Positions 45,852 through 57,458 are shown, numbered from the stretch's first letter. The stretch is 64,000 bases of DNA from Bradyrhizobium prioriisuperbiae (GCF_032397745.1 NZ_CP135921.1:2108001-2172000); one strand, 5' to 3'. Made by a program: numbers and translations. The notes: generated by a model from the sequence alone, not told the origin.

Positions 45852-47558
45852 TTACTTGTCGCCACGCTGCTTGAGCGCGGTGCCGAGGATGTCGCCCAGC
45901 GTCGCACCCGAATCCGACGATCCGTACTGCGCGATGGCTTCCTTTTCTTCGGCCACTTCCAGCGACTTGATCGACACCTGGACCTTGCGGGCCTTCTTGT
46001 CGAACTGGATGACGCGGGCATCGACCTTCTCGCCGACCGCGAAACGCTCCGAGCGCTGCTCGGACCGATCACGCGCCAGCTCCGAGCGCTTGATGAAGGT
46101 GTTGAAGTCGGTGCCGACGATCTGCACGTCGATGCCGCCTTCCTTCACGTCCAGCACTTCGCAAGTGACGACAGCGCCCTTCTTGACATCGCCCGGCTCG
46201 GCGAAGGGATCGCCTTCGAGCTGCTTGATGCCGAGCGAGATGCGCTCCTTCTCCACATCGACGTCGAGCACCACGGCCTTGACCATGTCGCCCTTCTTGA
46301 AGTTGTCGATGACCTGCTCGCCCGGAAGCTTCCAGTCGAGGTCGGAGAGATGCACCATGCCGTCCACGTCGCCGTCGAGGCCGAGGAACAGACCGAACTC
46401 GGTCTTGTTCTTGACTTCGCCTTCGACAGTGGCGCCGACCGGATACTTCTCGACGAAGGTCTCCCACGGATTGCGCATGGTCTGCTTGAGACCGAGCGAA
46501 ATGCGGCGCTTCGACGAATCGACTTCGAGAACCTGCACTTCGACTTCCTGCGAGGTCGACACGATCTTGCCGGGGTGCATGTTCTTCTTGGTCCACGACA
46601 TCTCGGAGACGTGGATCAGGCCTTCGATGCCGGGCTCGAGCTCGACGAACGCGCCGTAGTCGGTGATGTTGGTGACGCGGCCGGTGAAGCGCGAGTTCAG
46701 CGGATACTTGGCCTCGATGCCCTGCCACGGATCGTCCAGCAGCTGCTTCATGCCGAGCGAAATGCGGTGGGTCTCGTGGTTGATCTTGATGATCTTCACC
46801 TTGACCGTCTGACCGATGGTCAGCACTTCGGTCGGGTGATTGACGCGACGCCACGCGATGTCGGTGACGTGCAGCAGGCCGTCGATGCCGCCGAGATCAA
46901 CGAACGCACCGTAATCGGTGATGTTCTTGACCACGCCGTCAATGACCTGACCCTCTTCGAGGTTCTGCACCAGCTCCTGGCGCTGCTCGGCGCGGGTCTC
47001 TTCGAGAACCGTGCGGCGCGACACCACGATGTTGCCGCGGCGGCGGTCCATCTTGAGGATCTGGAACGGCTGCGAATTGTTCATCAGCGGGCCGACGTCG
47101 CGGATCGGACGGATGTCCACCTGCGAGCGCGGCAGGAAGGCGACTGCGCCGTCGAGGTCGACGGTGAAGCCACCCTTGACCTGATTGAAGATGACGCCGT
47201 TGACCTTTTCGTTGTTCTGGAAGGCCTTCTCGAGCTTGCCCCAGCTCTCTTCGCGACGGGCCTTGTCGCGGGACAGCACGGCTTCGCCGAGTGCATTTTC
47301 GATCCGGTCGAGGAACACTTCGACCTCGTCACCCACCTTGAGGGTGCTGTCGCGGCCGGGGCCGGCGAACTCACGAAGCGCCACGCGGCCTTCGGTCTTC
47401 AGGCCGACGTCGATGACGGCCATGTCCTTCTCGATGGCGACGACCTTGCCCTTGATGACAGAGCTTTCCTGCAGGTTGCCACCGCCGAAGCTCTCGTCGA
47501 GCATTGCGGCGAAATCGTCACGAGACGGATTGTAGGAGGTAGCGGTAGATGCAGCCAT
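45852..47558 (-). CDS. rpsA: 30S ribosomal protein S1
   Basis: A 568-residue protein with six S1 OB-fold repeats, each with text such as GAFVDLGGIDGLLHVTDIAW and GAFVELEPGIEGLIHVSEMS. S1 binds mRNA leaders and helps start translation. ATG at 47558 gives MAASTATSYNPSRDDFAAML, the usual alphaproteobacterial N-terminus. It follows cmk after a 264-base leader, where a CAGGTG/CACCTG hairpin (47752-47768) may matter for autoregulation. Confidence 0.97.
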   Translation of the reverse strand: MAASTATSYNPSRDDFAAMLDESFGGGNLQESSVIKGKVVAIEKDMAVIDVGLKTEGRVALREFAGPGRDSTLKVGDEVEVFLDRIENALGEAVLSRDKARREESWGKLEKAFQNNEKVNGVIFNQVKGGFTVDLDGAVAFLPRSQVDIRPIRDVGPLMNNSQPFQILKMDRRRGNIVVSRRTVLEETRAEQRQELVQNLEEGQVIDGVVKNITDYGAFVDLGGIDGLLHVTDIAWRRVNHPTEVLTIGQTVKVKIIKINHETHRISLGMKQLLDDPWQGIEAKYPLNSRFTGRVTNITDYGAFVELEPGIEGLIHVSEMSWTKKNMHPGKIVSTSQEVEVQVLEVDSSKRRISLGLKQTMRNPWETFVEKYPVGATVEGEVKNKTEFGLFLGLDGDVDGMVHLSDLDWKLPGEQVIDNFKKGDMVKAVVLDVDVEKERISLGIKQLEGDPFAEPGDVKKGAVVTCEVLDVKEGGIDVQIVGTDFNTFIKRSELARDRSEQRSERFAVGEKVDARVIQFDKKARKVQVSIKSLEVAEEKEAIAQYGSSDSGATLGDILGTALKQRGDK

Positions 47559-47822
47559 TTGTTCTCCAGATGCGGTGTCTTGCCGGCAGTTCGGGGTTAA
47601 GGGCGCATCACGCGTGAAGGGCCGGGGTCCGCAACCCCGACAACCGTCCTGCAAACCTCCAGCGAGGAAACCCTCAAACGAAGGATCAGCAAAAACGGGC
47701 CGGCAGAATGCCTGCACGAACGATGCGATGGTTATCTTGTCCGGGGTTCTTCAGGTGAAACGCACCTGAGGCCAATCGGGCCAGAGACCGGGAGCGGGCA
47801 TTCCTCCAATGACGGCAGGGAG

Positions 47823-48461
47823 TTAGACCCTGGACCGGCCCGCTCGGACAGCCTCGACAATTGCGATGGCGGCCCGGACGCCGCCTTCTATATCCAAATG
47901 CGAATTATCGAGCAAGACCGCATCGGTGGCTTGTTTTAAAGGGGCCGCGGCCCGGTTCCGGTCGCGTTCATCGCGGCTGAGGATATCGGCAAGGATCAGC
48001 GCCTCGTCGGCAGGCTCTCCTCGGGCCTCCGCTTCCAGGGTGCGGCGGCGGGCCCGGATTTCGGGGGCCGCGACCACGAAAATCTTCACATCGGCGTCGG
48101 GGCAGATCACGGTTCCAATATCGCGGCCGTCCAGCACCGCCCCCGGTGCCCCGGCGGCGAACTGCCGCTGAAAATCGACCAGCGCCTGGCGCACGGCCGG
48201 GATCGCCGACACCACCGACGCGGCTCCGCCCACGGCTTGGCTCTTCAGGGCCGGATCGCCAAAGGTCTCCGGATCGAGCGCCTGGGCGGCAGCCACCGCG
48301 CGGGCCTCGTCGGTCAGTTCGAAACCGGCGTCCAGCAGCGCCTTGGCCACCGCACGATAGATCACCCCGGTGTCGAGATGGCGGTAGCCGTAATGCGCCG
48401 CAAGCCGCTTGCCGAGCGTGCCCTTGCCCGAGGCGGCCGGTCCGTCGATGGCGATGATCAT
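47823..48461 (-). CDS. cmk: Cytidylate kinase Cmk
   Basis: A 212-residue NMP kinase making CDP and dCDP. The P-loop is [20 protein letters not shown], with [14 protein letters not shown] and [20 protein letters not shown]. It overlaps aroA by four bases; aroA-cmk-rpsA is a conserved bacterial order. Confidence 0.96.
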   Translation of the reverse strand: MIIAIDGPAASGKGTLGKRLAAHYGYRHLDTGVIYRAVAKALLDAGFELTDEARAVAAAQALDPETFGDPALKSQAVGGAASVVSAIPAVRQALVDFQRQFAAGAPGAVLDGRDIGTVICPDADVKIFVVAAPEIRARRRTLEAEARGEPADEALILADILSRDERDRNRAAAPLKQATDAVLLDNSHLDIEGGVRAAIAIVEAVRAGRSRV

Positions 48462-49798
48462 GCGATCTCCGCGCCGAGCCGCCGCATCATCGGCACGAAA
48501 TCCGGGAAGCTGGTGGCAATGAAGCTGGAATCGTCGATCTTGACCGGCGCGTCGGAGGCGAGGCCCATCACCAGCGCCGACATCGCGATGCGATGGTCCA
48601 TGTGGGTGGCGACCAGACCGCCGCCGGGCACATGGCCGCGACCCTCGACAATCAGATCGTCGCCGGAGATCTCCACTTTCACGCCGTTGACGCGCAGCAT
48701 GGCGGCCGTCGCCTCAAGCCGATCGGATTCCTTGACCCGCAGTTCCTGCAGGCCGCGCATGATGGTGGTGCCTTCGGCGTAAGCCGCCGCCACCGCAAGC
48801 ACCAGATACTCGTCGATCATCGACGGCGCGCGCTCCGGTGGCACGGTGACGCCGCGCAGCTTAGATCCGCGCACCCGCAATTGCGCCATCGGCTCGCCGG
48901 CATCGCCGCGCAGATGGCTCTCTTCAATGAAAGCGCCCATTTCCTTGAGAGTCGTGAAAAGCCCTGTGCGCAGGGGGTTTGTCATCACATCGGTGAGCAC
49001 GATGTCGGAATTCTCCACCACCAGTGCGGCCACGATCGGAAACGCGGCCGACGACGGATCGGCCGGCACCACCACCTGCGCGCCGACAAGCTCCGGCTGC
49101 CCCTGCAGCGCGATCTTGCGGCCGTGGACGCCTTCCTTCTCCGAAACGACCTGCGCGCCGAAATGCTTGAGCATCAATTCAGTGTGGTCGCGGCTCGCCT
49201 CCGCCTCGATCACGGTGGTGACGCCCGGCGCCGAGAGACCCGCGAGCAGCACCGCCGACTTGATCTGCGCCGACGCAACCGGCGTGCGGTACAGGATCGG
49301 CAGCGGATCGCGCGCGCCCTGCAGTGTCATCGGCAGCCGTCCACCCTCGGCTGAGCTGGTGGCCTTGGCGCCCATCAGTTCGAGCGGATCGAGAATCCGC
49401 CGCATCGGCCGGCCGCGGAGCGACGCGTCGCCGTCGAAGGTCGCCGTAACAGGGCAACCGGCAACCGCACCCATCACCAGCCGGCAGCCGGTGCCGGAAT
49501 TGCCGAAGTCGAGTGGCTTGTCGGGCGCCGCAAATCCGGCCACGCCGACACCGCGGACCGACCAGGCGGTCTCGCCGGTGCGCTCCACCTTGGCGCCCAG
49601 GGCCTGCATGGCCTTGGCGGTATTGAGGACATCTTCGCCCTCGAGCAGCCCGGTGATGCGGGTTTCCCCGACCGCCAGGGCCCCCAAGATCAGGGCGCGG
49701 TGGGAAATCGACTTGTCGCCGGGGACGCGCACTTGCCCGGTGAGGGCAGAACTGGCGCTGGCCTGCAGCGGGCGGGCGGGCGAGCTGGAATGTGTCAA
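48458..49798 (-). CDS. aroA: EPSP synthase AroA, class II
   Basis: A 446-residue enzyme that joins shikimate-3-phosphate and PEP in aromatic amino acid synthesis. Class II markers include [25 protein letters not shown] and SRDHTELML. The PEP-site segment is [13 protein letters not shown], with Gly where the glyphosate-tolerant CP4 enzyme has Ala. The start is taken as TTG at 49798, with AGGGA just upstream and [12 protein letters not shown] after it, as in relatives that begin MTHS; an in-frame ATG at 49864 would add 22 residues. Confidence 0.9.
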   Translation of the reverse strand: MTHSSSPARPLQASASSALTGQVRVPGDKSISHRALILGALAVGETRITGLLEGEDVLNTAKAMQALGAKVERTGETAWSVRGVGVAGFAAPDKPLDFGNSGTGCRLVMGAVAGCPVTATFDGDASLRGRPMRRILDPLELMGAKATSSAEGGRLPMTLQGARDPLPILYRTPVASAQIKSAVLLAGLSAPGVTTVIEAEASRDHTELMLKHFGAQVVSEKEGVHGRKIALQGQPELVGAQVVVPADPSSAAFPIVAALVVENSDIVLTDVMTNPLRTGLFTTLKEMGAFIEESHLRGDAGEPMAQLRVRGSKLRGVTVPPERAPSMIDEYLVLAVAAAYAEGTTIMRGLQELRVKESDRLEATAAMLRVNGVKVEISGDDLIVEGRGHVPGGGLVATHMDHRIAMSALVMGLASDAPVKIDDSSFIATSFPDFVPMMRRLGAEIA

Positions 49799-49957
49799 GA
49801 TCGTGGTCCCTGAGCGTGGTCCCGGTCCGGACCGTCGTGAACGATGGCGCGGGGCTCGTATCATGCCTTAGCTTCGCCCGAAACCCGCTATTGACAGCAG
49901 CGCTTCAACTCGCCAAGTGAAGCACCGAATTTTCAGGACATTTCAGGACTCTCGCAC

Positions 49958-50368
49958 GTGGCCAAATCTGAGCTTGGAACCAAGCGTATCTGTCCGACGA
50001 CAGGCAAAAAATTCTACGATTTGAATAAGAATCCGGTGATCTCGCCCTATACTGGCGAGGTCGTGCCGATTGCACCCATCGCGCCGGCCCGTGTGAGCCG
50101 CGGTGAAGCTGCGCGCGCATCGGCAGCCGCCGAGGATGTGGCACCGGAGGCCGCGGAGATGGAAACCGTGCCGCTCGAGGAAGCCGATGCCGAGGAAAAT
50201 ACCGGCAAGGTGTCCGCGGCGGTGCCGGAATCGGAAGACGACATCGAGATCGACGAGACCCTCGACGACGACGATGACGACGATTCCACCTTCATCGCCG
50301 ACGAAGAAGAAGGCGACGAGGACGTCACCGACATCATTGGCGACGTCGGAGGCGACGAAGAGACTTGA
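49958..50368 (+). CDS. TIGR02300/FYDLN acidic protein
   Basis: A 136-residue protein. Residues 1-35 carry the family block KRICPTTGKKFYDLNKNPVI followed by SPYTGE, and the rest is very acidic with a run of seven Asp (residues about 104-110). The family is widespread in alphaproteobacteria and has no known function. Start is GTG at 49958. It is divergent from aroA and is followed by a tRNA. Confidence 0.88.
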   Translation: MAKSELGTKRICPTTGKKFYDLNKNPVISPYTGEVVPIAPIAPARVSRGEAARASAAAEDVAPEAAEMETVPLEEADAEENTGKVSAAVPESEDDIEIDETLDDDDDDDSTFIADEEEGDEDVTDIIGDVGGDEET

Positions 50369-50434
50369 GATCATCCCTGATTTGTGTTCAGGGTTCGCCG
50401 CGCGCCGGTTGATTTGCCGGCAGCGCGACGGTTA

Positions 50435-50510
<76 letters not shown>

Positions 50511-50731
50511 ATTCCCCGATCTATTCCACACCGTGGAAATTTTACGATCTGATCCGACGCGCCGGCCTGTTGGCCCGCTGCCTTGATTGCCTCGCGCAAT
50601 CGCCGCCCGCTTGATCGCACGGCCAAACCAGTATCCACTTTTGCAATACGCCATGACGGAAAGCGGCTGGCTCAAGCCAGCGGCCGCCGATATGGCTTTG
50701 CCATCATCATCCGGGAACCAGGGTTGACCTC

Positions 50732-51937
50732 ATGACTTCAGAAGCTGCCGGCGGCGCAATGACGGGACTGCGCGTGATCGATCTGACACGCGTGCTCGGC
50801 GGCCCCTATTGCACGCAGGTGCTGGCCGATCACGGCGCCGACGTCATCAAGGTCGAACCGCCCGCCGGCGACGAAGTGCGCGAATGGGGCCCTCCGTTCC
50901 ATGATGGCGACGCGGCATATTTCATCGGCATCAACCGCAACAAGCGCTCGATCGGCCTCGACCTCGCCTCCCCCGGCGGCCGCGAGGTGCTGATGACCCT
51001 GCTCGAGGGCGCCGATGTCCTGATCGAGAATTTCAAGCCCGGCACGCTGGACAAATGGGGCATCGGCAATGACGTGCTGCGCGAAAAATTCCCGCGCCTG
51101 ATCCATTGCCGGATTTCCGGTTTCGGCGGCGATGGCCCGCGCGGCGGCAATCCCGGCTACGATGCCATCATCCAGGCCATGACCGGCATGATCGCGGCTA
51201 CCGGCTCGCCCGAGAGCGGCCCGATGCGGATCGGCGTGCCGCTGGTCGACATCTCGACCGGATTGTTCGCCACCGTCGGCATCCTGATGGCGCTGGCGGA
51301 ACGGCAGCGCTCCGGCCTCGGCCAGTTTCTCGAGACCACGCTGTACGAGACCGGCCTCGCCATCATGCATCCGCACACCGCCAACTATTTCCTACACGGC
51401 AAGCCGCCGTCGCTGACCGGCAACGAGCATCCCAATCTGTCACCCTATGCGATCTTCGCCACCCGCGACGGCAAGATCTTCACCGGCGTCGGCAATGACG
51501 GCACCTTCCGCAAGCTGTGCAAGGAGATCGGCAAGCCCGACCTCGGCACCGATCCACGTTTCGCGCGCAACCGCGACCGCGTCATCAATCGCGCCGAGCT
51601 GCGCGTCGAGCTGGAATCGGTGTTCAGGGAGCACGACACCGAGCCCTTGTGCGACCGGCTGCTGTCGGCCGGACTTCCCGCCGGTCCCGTGCAGTCGATC
51701 GACAAGGCGCTGGAGAATGCCCACACCGCGCACCGCGGCGATGTGATCACCAAGGACTGGTACAAGGGCGTGGCGTCGCCGATCCGATTCGACCGCAGCA
51801 AGGCATCGCTGCGCGGCACGCCACCGAAATTCAGCCAGCACGCGGAAGAGGTGCTGACCGAGTTCGGCTATTCAAAAGCCGACATCGACGGCCTGGTCGC
51901 CAAGGGTGTGGTCAGCGGTCCCGAACGCAAGCGCTGA
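50732..51937 (+). CDS. CaiB/BaiF-family CoA-transferase
   Basis: A 401-residue family III CoA-transferase. Typical text is VIDLTRVLGGPYCTQVLADH, GADVIKVEPP, NRNKRSIGLDL and the catalytic Asp in NPGYDAIIQAMTGMI. It moves CoA between organic acids; no neighbour suggests which. ATG 50732 is the family start. It lies alone between the tRNA and the ugp operon. Confidence 0.9.
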   Translation: MTSEAAGGAMTGLRVIDLTRVLGGPYCTQVLADHGADVIKVEPPAGDEVREWGPPFHDGDAAYFIGINRNKRSIGLDLASPGGREVLMTLLEGADVLIENFKPGTLDKWGIGNDVLREKFPRLIHCRISGFGGDGPRGGNPGYDAIIQAMTGMIAATGSPESGPMRIGVPLVDISTGLFATVGILMALAERQRSGLGQFLETTLYETGLAIMHPHTANYFLHGKPPSLTGNEHPNLSPYAIFATRDGKIFTGVGNDGTFRKLCKEIGKPDLGTDPRFARNRDRVINRAELRVELESVFREHDTEPLCDRLLSAGLPAGPVQSIDKALENAHTAHRGDVITKDWYKGVASPIRFDRSKASLRGTPPKFSQHAEEVLTEFGYSKADIDGLVAKGVVSGPERKR

Positions 51938-52194
51938 TTCGACCGCCGGACTAAGGATCCGGCGTCGACCTTCCCTGAATTGTCGCGCCGCATCATCCGC
52001 CATCCGGGCGATGCGGCACGCAATCCATTACGCCCACCGACGGATTGCTGAGACCGCCTGAAGATTTTCCGCTTTCCATCCAACGCTTTCCGCCTTTACC
52101 ATCATCCGCGTCACACGCACGTCGTCCGGCGCAATTAACGCGCTTCCCACACATGACGACGGCTTTGCTGGAAACACGCGCAAGGAGCTCATCG

Positions 52195-53511
52195 ATGACA
52201 CGTCACCGGATCGGTTTTGGCCTGCTGGCCTCCGCCCTCGTTGCGCTTGCCTCGCCCGCGCATGCGGTGACCGAGATCCAGTGGTGGCATGCCCTGACCG
52301 GCGCCAACAACGACGTGGTGGTCAAGCTGGCGGAAGAATTCAACGCCGCGCAGAGCGACTACAAGGTGGTTCCCTCCTACAAGGGCAGCTATCCCGACAC
52401 CATGAATGCCGGCATTGCCGCATTCCGCGCCAACAACGCGCCGCACATCCTGCAGGTGTTCGAGGTCGGCACCGCCACCATGATGGCCGCCACCGGCGCG
52501 GTGAAGCCGGTCTACAAGCTGATGCAGGAAACCGGCGAAAAGTTCGATCCGAACGCTTACCTCCCCGCGATCACCGGTTATTACTCCACCGCCAAGGGCG
52601 ACATGCTGTCGTTCCCGTTCAACTCGTCGTCCATGGTGATGTGGATCAACAAGGACGCGTTGAAGAAGGCCGACATCGCAGAGATTCCGAAGACCTGGCC
52701 GGAGGTGTTCGCGGCCGCCAAGAAGCTGCATGCGGCGGGCTTCGCCAGTTGCGGGTTCTCCACGGCCTGGGTGACATGGGCCAATCTCGAACAGCTGTCG
52801 TCCTGGCACAACCTGCCGCTCGCCACCAAGGCCAACGGCCTGGATGGCTTCGACACCGAATTGAAGTTCAATGGTCCGGTGCAGATCAAGCATCTCGAAA
52901 CCCTGATCGAGCTGCAGAAGGACAAGACCTACGACTACTCCGGCCGCACCAACAATGCAGAGGGCCGTTTCACCTCCGGCGAATGCCCGATCTTCCTGAC
53001 GTCATCAGGCTTCTTCGGCAATGTGCGCGCCAATGCCAAGTTCGACTGGACCAACGCGCCGATGCCCTACTATCCAGACGTCACGGGTGCGCCACAGAAC
53101 TCGATCATCGGCGGCGCGTCGCTGTGGGTGATGGGCGGCAAGAAGCCGGACGAATACAAGGGCGTCGCCAAGTTCCTCGCCTTCCTGTCCGAGACCGACC
53201 GCCAGGTGGCGATCCACAAGGCGTCCGGCTATCTGCCGATTACCAAGGCCGCCTACGCCAAGGCCAAGGAGCTCGGCTTCTACAAGGACGCCCCCTATCT
53301 GGAAACGCCGCTGCTGGAGCTCACCAACAAGGAGCCGACCGAGAACTCGCGCGGCCTGCGGCTCGGCAACATGGTGCAGTTGCGCGACGTCTGGTCGGAA
53401 GAGATCGAGTCCGCTTTGGCCGGCAAGAAGACCGCCAAGGAAGCCCTGGACACCGCAGTGCAACGCGGCAACCAGATGCTGCGGCAGTTTGAACGCACCG
53501 CCGCGCGCTGA
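52195..53511 (+). CDS. ugpB: sn-Glycerol-3-phosphate binding protein UgpB
   Basis: A 438-residue periplasmic binding protein. Signal peptide residues 1-25 end in SPAHA, followed by VTEIQWWHALTGANNDVV, the UgpB-type start. It captures glycerol-3-phosphate for the UgpAE permease. AAGGAGCTC precedes ATG 52195; longer frames back to 52045 lack a better start. No PhoB box was recognised upstream. First of ugpBAEC. Confidence 0.95.
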   Translation: MTRHRIGFGLLASALVALASPAHAVTEIQWWHALTGANNDVVVKLAEEFNAAQSDYKVVPSYKGSYPDTMNAGIAAFRANNAPHILQVFEVGTATMMAATGAVKPVYKLMQETGEKFDPNAYLPAITGYYSTAKGDMLSFPFNSSSMVMWINKDALKKADIAEIPKTWPEVFAAAKKLHAAGFASCGFSTAWVTWANLEQLSSWHNLPLATKANGLDGFDTELKFNGPVQIKHLETLIELQKDKTYDYSGRTNNAEGRFTSGECPIFLTSSGFFGNVRANAKFDWTNAPMPYYPDVTGAPQNSIIGGASLWVMGGKKPDEYKGVAKFLAFLSETDRQVAIHKASGYLPITKAAYAKAKELGFYKDAPYLETPLLELTNKEPTENSRGLRLGNMVQLRDVWSEEIESALAGKKTAKEALDTAVQRGNQMLRQFERTAAR

Positions 53512-53545
53512 TAGCGTAGAGACTTCGCTTGTGCGGGCCGAGAAC

Positions 53546-53635
53546 GTAGCCCGCATGAGCGAAGCGACATGCGGGACAGGTTTCCGCACAGCCATCGGCC
53601 TCGCTCCCGGATATCGCTGCGCTCATCCGGGCTAC
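53546..53635. repeat. Pair of dispersed REP-like palindromes between ugpB and ugpA
   Basis: GTAGCCCGCATGAGC...GCGGG (53546-53575) and the opposite-facing CCCGGATATCGC...GGGCTAC (53606-53635) are two related copies in inverted order. This wording is a common intergenic element of Bradyrhizobium relatives (general knowledge). Inside an operon it may stabilise the upstream ugpB part of the mRNA. Confidence 0.75.
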
Positions 53636-53659
53636 GGGTAACGTTTCAATCGGGGGCTC

Positions 53660-54541
53660 ATGGAAAAGCAGTCGGTCTTCCAGTCGCGCCTGCTGCCGTA
53701 TCTGCTGCTGGTGCCGCAACTCGCGGTCGTGCTGATCTTCTTCTACTGGCCCGCGTTCCAGGCGGTGTGGCAGTCGTTCCTGCTGCAGGATGCGTTTGGG
53801 CTGTCGACCACGTTCGTGGCCTTCGAAAACTACGCCGAGCTGTTGTCGCAGCCGGAGTATCTCAATGCCATCCTGCGCACCTTCGCCTTCTCGGCGGCCA
53901 TCGCCGGCTCCTCGCTCTCGGCCGCGCTGCTGCTTGCGGTGATGGCGGACAAACCGCTGCGCGGCGGCGCGATTTACCGCACACTGCTGATCTGGCCCTA
54001 TGCGGTGGCGCCCGCGGTCGCCGGTGTGCTGTGGCTGTTCATGCTGCATCCGGCGCTGGGCGTGTTCTCCCGGGGACTGCGGGCGATGGGCATCGACTGG
54101 AATCCGCTGCTCAACGGCAATCAGGCCGTTGCGCTGATCGTGCTGGCGGCGGCGTGGAAGCAGATTTCCTACAATTTCCTGTTTTTCCTGGCCGGCCTGC
54201 AGGCGATCCCGAAAAGCGTGATGGAAGCCGCCGCGATCGACGGCGCGCGGCCGATGCGGCGCTTCTGGACCGTGACGTTTCCGCTGCTGATGCCCACCGT
54301 GTTCTTCCTGATCGTCATCAACATCGTCTACGCCTTCTTCGACACCTTCGGCATCATCGACGCGATGACCGGCGGCGGACCGGCGAAGGCCACCGAAACC
54401 CTGGTCTACAAGGTTTATCTGGACGGCCTGCTCGGCAGCAATCTCGGCAGCTCCGCCGCGCAATCGGTGATCCTGATGTTTATCGTGATCGGCCTGACCG
54501 CGATCCAGTTCCGCTATGTCGAGCGCAAGGTGACCTACTAA
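53660..54541 (+). CDS. ugpA: Glycerol-3-phosphate ABC permease UgpA
   Basis: A 293-residue permease with six membrane segments (first [20 protein letters not shown]). The EAA loop that contacts the ATPase is [20 protein letters not shown]. It shares one base with ugpE (TAATG), so translation is coupled. Confidence 0.95.
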   Translation: MEKQSVFQSRLLPYLLLVPQLAVVLIFFYWPAFQAVWQSFLLQDAFGLSTTFVAFENYAELLSQPEYLNAILRTFAFSAAIAGSSLSAALLLAVMADKPLRGGAIYRTLLIWPYAVAPAVAGVLWLFMLHPALGVFSRGLRAMGIDWNPLLNGNQAVALIVLAAAWKQISYNFLFFLAGLQAIPKSVMEAAAIDGARPMRRFWTVTFPLLMPTVFFLIVINIVYAFFDTFGIIDAMTGGGPAKATETLVYKVYLDGLLGSNLGSSAAQSVILMFIVIGLTAIQFRYVERKVTY

Positions 54542-55389
54542 TGGTCGAGAAGAAGGGCATCCGCGGACTGGTGGCGCATCTGATCCTGTGGATCGGCATC
54601 GGCATCGTCGCCTTTCCGGTCTATCTCGCCTTCGTCGCGTCGACCCAGGACAACGCGGCGATCGCCAACGGCCAGATGTCGCTGCTGCCGGGCAGCCACT
54701 TCATCGACAACTATTATCGCACCCTGTTCGTCGGCACCTCCGGCTCGACGCGCGAACCGGTCGTCCACATGCTGTGGAACTCGCTGGTGATGGCGATGGC
54801 GATTGCGTTCGGCAAGATCGTGATCTCGATCCTCTCCGCCTATTCGATCGTCTACTTCCGCTTTCCGTTCCGCAAGACCGTGTTCTGGCTGATCTTCATC
54901 ACCCTGATGTTGCCGGTCGAGGTGCGGATCTATCCGACCTACAAGATCGCCGCCGACCTCTCGCTGCTCGACAGCTACGCAGGCTTGACGCTGCCGCTGA
55001 TTGCGTCGGCCACCGCGACGCTGCTGTTCCGGCAGTTCTTCATGACCGTGCCGGACGAACTGCTGGAAGCCTCTCGCATCGACGGCGCCGGTCCGTTCCG
55101 GTTTTTCAAGGATACGCTGCTGCCGCTGTCGCGCACCAACATGGCGGCGCTGTTCGTGATCCTGTTCATCTATGGCTGGAATCAGTTCCTGTGGCCGCTG
55201 CTGATCACCACGCGCGACGACATGCAGACCGTGGTGATCGGCATCCGCAAGATGATCACGACGCAAGACGCGATCACCGAATGGCCGCTGGTGATGGCGA
55301 CCGCGGTGCTGGCGATGCTGCCGCCGGTCGCCGTGGTGGTGCTGATGCAAAAGCTGTTCGTCCGCGGCCTGGTCGAGACCGAGAAGTAG
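54541..55389 (+). CDS. ugpE: Glycerol-3-phosphate ABC permease UgpE
   Basis: A 282-residue permease, the second membrane subunit. Its EAA loop is [20 protein letters not shown], and several hydrophobic helices are visible, such as [23 protein letters not shown] 54541 overlaps the ugpA stop. Confidence 0.95.
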   Translation: MVEKKGIRGLVAHLILWIGIGIVAFPVYLAFVASTQDNAAIANGQMSLLPGSHFIDNYYRTLFVGTSGSTREPVVHMLWNSLVMAMAIAFGKIVISILSAYSIVYFRFPFRKTVFWLIFITLMLPVEVRIYPTYKIAADLSLLDSYAGLTLPLIASATATLLFRQFFMTVPDELLEASRIDGAGPFRFFKDTLLPLSRTNMAALFVILFIYGWNQFLWPLLITTRDDMQTVVIGIRKMITTQDAITEWPLVMATAVLAMLPPVAVVVLMQKLFVRGLVETEK

Positions 55390-55403
55390 TTTCAGGGGAA
55401 GTT

Positions 55404-56474
<1,071 letters not shown>

Positions 56475-56508
56475 CAATATCAATCTGGTGAGTAACCCGG
56501 CCCGCCGT

Positions 56509-56537
56509 CTTGAACGGTGTTCCGCGATGCACATATG
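56509..56537 (+). promoter_or_regulatory. Sigma32-like heat-shock promoter
   Basis: CTTGAA (56509-56514), a 17-base spacer and CATATG (56532-56537) resemble the alphaproteobacterial heat-shock consensus CTTGAA-N17-CYTATNT. Transcription would start near 56544, about 79 bases before the small heat-shock gene, which fits the usual ROSE leader length. The -10 match is imperfect. Confidence 0.55.
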
Positions 56538-56594
56538 ATAGGGACCGGACGGTGAGAATCACTGGCCGGAAGGGGTGCCAATCCTGGGCCCCGT

Positions 56595-56618
56595 CAAAGT
56601 CGCTTCGAGAGGACTTTG
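56595..56618 (+). promoter_or_regulatory. ROSE-like RNA thermometer hairpin
   Basis: CAAAGTC (56595-56601) pairs with GACTTTG (56612-56618), and the element TCGCT (56600-56604) faces the ribosome binding site AGGA (56610-56613), with one unpaired G, exactly the UYGCU/AGGA arrangement of rhizobial ROSE thermometers. The hairpin is five bases before ATG 56623. Melting on heating would free the binding site. The upstream arms of a full ROSE fold were not worked out. Confidence 0.7.
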
Positions 56619-56622
56619 TAGA

Positions 56623-57048
56623 ATGTCTCGTGTTCCTTCGTTGTCCAGTCCGTTTCTTTTGGGATTCGACGAAATCGAGCGTGCGCTCGATCGCGTCGTG
56701 AAAGGCGCCGACGGCTATCCTCCCTACAACATCGAGCGGCTCGACCGCGAAAACGGCGAGCCGGAACGCCTGCGCATAACGCTGGCGGTGGCGGGTTTTA
56801 CCCGCGACCAACTCGATGTGACTGTTGAGGAAAAGCAACTCGTCATTCGGGGCCGCCAGCAGGACGACAAGACCCGGCAATACATCCATCGCGGCATCGC
56901 CGCACGGCTGTTCCAGCGCACCTTCGTGCTGGCGGACGGGATGCGCGTGCTGGGTGCGGATCTGAAGAACGGACTGTTGTCGGTCGACCTCGCCAGGCCA
57001 GAGCCTGAACGGGTCGTTAAGACAATAGCTATCAATGAGCACGAATAA
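56623..57048 (+). CDS. Small heat-shock protein, HspD/IbpA type
   Basis: A 141-residue Hsp20 chaperone that holds unfolding proteins. The N-terminus SSPFLLGFDEIERALDRV is the class A rhizobial type, the alpha-crystallin domain (about 35-130) contains ERLRITLAVAGFTRDQLDV and VLADGMRVLGADLKNGLLSV. ATG 56623 sits behind GAGAGGA in a ROSE-like hairpin, so translation is probably heat-induced. It is followed by a DUF1150 gene. Confidence 0.92.
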   Translation: MSRVPSLSSPFLLGFDEIERALDRVVKGADGYPPYNIERLDRENGEPERLRITLAVAGFTRDQLDVTVEEKQLVIRGRQQDDKTRQYIHRGIAARLFQRTFVLADGMRVLGADLKNGLLSVDLARPEPERVVKTIAINEHE

Positions 57049-57101
57049 TAACGGAACGACAGCGGACTCGACCGCTTGTTTAACTAGAGGAGTCGAGGAC
57101 C

Positions 57102-57368
57102 ATGACTGAAGCGAACATCATCTATGATACTGCGGATGTCTCGCCGGAAGCTCTCGCGTCGATGGGCGAAGGCCACATCGCGTATGTGAAGCAGATCCGC
57201 TCCGAGGATGTGCCGGGCCTGTTTCCCCAGGCGCCCCACATCGCGCCGGGATTGAAGCTCTTCACGCTCAATGCAGCCGACGGCACGCCGATCATGCTGA
57301 CCGATAGCCGCGAGGCGGCGATTGCGAATGCATGGAGCAACGAACTGGAAGCGCTCAGCGTCCACTGA
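57102..57368 (+). CDS. DUF1150 family protein
   Basis: An 88-residue protein of a family limited mainly to alphaproteobacteria, without known function. The block GHIAYVKQIRSEDVPGLFP is characteristic. It follows the small heat-shock gene by 53 bases with a strong site GAGGAGTCGAGGACC, and this pairing is common, so a heat-shock link is plausible. Confidence 0.88.
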   Translation: MTEANIIYDTADVSPEALASMGEGHIAYVKQIRSEDVPGLFPQAPHIAPGLKLFTLNAADGTPIMLTDSREAAIANAWSNELEALSVH

Positions 57369-57458
57369 GCATTTCAGCTCCGCTGTCGCTTGCGAAGATC
57401 AGGCGTGCGACATGCGACTGCGAGACGAGCACGTCTGCGAGAAACGAACGGCGGCGCC

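Noticed and set aside
45813..47600. A 595-codon frame opposite rpsA with repeated Leu/Asp-rich text
   Set aside because: The repeats merely reflect the six S1 domains on the other strand.
52070..52091. Two CGCTTTCC copies before ugpB as a possible PhoB box
   Set aside because: Their period is 14 bases rather than 11 and they do not match CTGTCAT.
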